In this document: positions 5,325-5,908 of the stretch, piece by piece
How the letters are laid out: each line of letters begins with the position of its first letter
Position numbering within the stretch: position 1 is the first letter of the stretch
Source of the DNA: an uncultured Chloroflexota bacterium
GTDB lineage: Bacteria > Chloroflexota > Limnocylindria > Limnocylindrales > CSP1-4
Reading direction: 5' to 3'
NCBI GenBank assembly: GCA_903924005.1
Contig: CAIXZV010000381.1
Coordinates: 1-5,908 of the forward strand
Length of the DNA: 5,908 nt
Notes under the pieces: generated by a model
Told to the model about the DNA's origin: nothing
Seen by the model: only the letters and a program-made list of their open reading frames with translations
The model's database searches: none
Program-made: the position numbers and the translations under genes

Positions 5325-5908
5325 TTGAAGGCAAACGGCACCGGGCCGGGCGGCGACAAGATCGCGGTGATGCTTGCGATCTTTGACTTCCCCATGCTCG
5401 TCGCCGGCTTCCGCTCCATCATCAACGCGGAGCTGGACATGAAGGTCAGCGTGGTTGCGCCGTCGCTTGACGGGCTGCCAGACGCGCTTACCTCAACGCC
5501 TGCGGACGTGGTGGTGGCCGAGTGTCTGCCGCTCTCCGCGCCGGGCGCGTCAACGTTCGAGGCCATCGAGCGCATCCGCAACACCGCGCCCAACACCAAG
5601 ATCGTGGCGCTCGAGTGCCGCAGCGGCAACGGCGCGGAGCAGTTCACGATGGCGCTCAAGGCAGGCGCCGACGGGTTCCTCACCCGCGAGGCCGAACCGG
5701 TGGACCTGGTGGCCGCGCTCCGCTCCGTGAACCGGGGTCAGACCTATGTCTCGCCGTCCATCGTGACCCGCATGGTGAACACCTACGTTCTGCGCGGACC
5801 GGACGCCCCCATCCAGGACGCCTACACGTCGCTGTCTGAGCGCGAGAAGGAGATCCTGCTGCTCGCAGCAGTGGGCCACACCAACCGCGAGATCGCGAAG
5901 GTCTTCCA
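5325..5908 (+). CDS. NarL/LuxR-type response regulator with degenerate receiver, 3' end cut by the window
   Basis: The first 194 residues of a two-domain transcription regulator. Residues 12-125 follow the NarL receiver pattern: IAVMLAIFDFPMLVAGFRSI, DVVVAEC, APNTKIVAL, then ALKAGADGFLTREAEPVDLV. A LuxR-type helix-turn-helix begins at LSEREKEILLL (170-180) and NREIAKVF (187-194), where the window ends, so the recognition helix is missing. The receiver lacks the usual chemistry: the phospho-acceptor Asp is Glu66, one acidic-pocket Asp is Phe20 (only Asp21 remains), the switch Thr/Ser is Glu97 and the conserved Lys is Arg121. It may therefore act without phosphorylation by a histidine kinase. 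The TTG start is chosen for GGAGGA five bases upstream and because the receiver then starts near residue 12; ATG 5301 or ATG 5271 would add 8 or 18 residues. No partner kinase lies in the window. Targets cannot be told. Confidence 0.88.
   Translation, partial: MKANGTGPGGDKIAVMLAIFDFPMLVAGFRSIINAELDMKVSVVAPSLDGLPDALTSTPADVVVAECLPLSAPGASTFEAIERIRNTAPNTKIVALECRSGNGAEQFTMALKAGADGFLTREAEPVDLVAALRSVNRGQTYVSPSIVTRMVNTYVLRGPDAPIQDAYTSLSEREKEILLLAAVGHTNREIAKVF

Noticed and set aside
5219..5879. Minus-strand open frames opposite the response regulator
   Set aside because: The plus-strand frame has receiver and LuxR-HTH motifs and a good ribosome-binding site; the minus frames show neither.

Overview
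This is a GC-rich bacterial chromosome segment with five protein-coding genes. Three lie on the minus strand on the left, followed by two on the plus strand on the right, so a divergent junction sits near 3485-3793. The high GC content, GTG and TTG starts, an actinobacterial/Chloroflexota-looking type II citrate synthase, a short FFHR-type cold-shock protein and a NarL-type regulator suggest Chloroflexota (for example a Dehalococcoidia/SAR202-like lineage) or a related high-GC phylum. That placement is inference with low confidence. There is no transposase, phage gene, CRISPR array, rRNA or tRNA, so it reads as ordinary core chromosome.

Layout: (1) 45-1367, minus: a cysteine-rich double-[4Fe-4S] protein with an N-terminal helix-turn-helix-like region. 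(2) 1368-1623: an intergenic region with a three-unit 18-bp tandem repeat and a set of overlapping hairpins beyond the cold-shock stop codon. (3) 1624-1830, minus: a 68-residue cold-shock-domain protein with a GTG start behind a strong Shine-Dalgarno; a stem-loop lies in its leader. (4) 1994-3484, minus: an unrecognised zinc-ribbon protein with four C-terminal membrane segments. (5) 3485-3793: a 309-bp divergent intergenic region with a 20-bp inverted repeat and a short direct repeat, but no promoter I can call. (6) 3794-5113, plus: citrate synthase (gltA), intact with all catalytic residues. (7) 5114-5324: a likely terminator, then (8) 5325-5908, plus: a NarL/LuxR-type response regulator cut by the window end, whose receiver domain has lost the usual phosphorylation residues.

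The genes do not form one pathway. Citrate synthase feeds the TCA cycle. The Fe-S protein is probably an electron carrier or redox subunit. The cold-shock protein is an RNA chaperone. The regulator may control genes beyond the right edge. Gaps of 160-310 bp between the genes suggest separate transcription units. I see no clear novel multi-gene system. The points most worth a second look are the degenerate receiver, the CNCCGCCC motif in the Fe-S protein, the 18-bp repeat array and the inverted repeats around csp and gltA.
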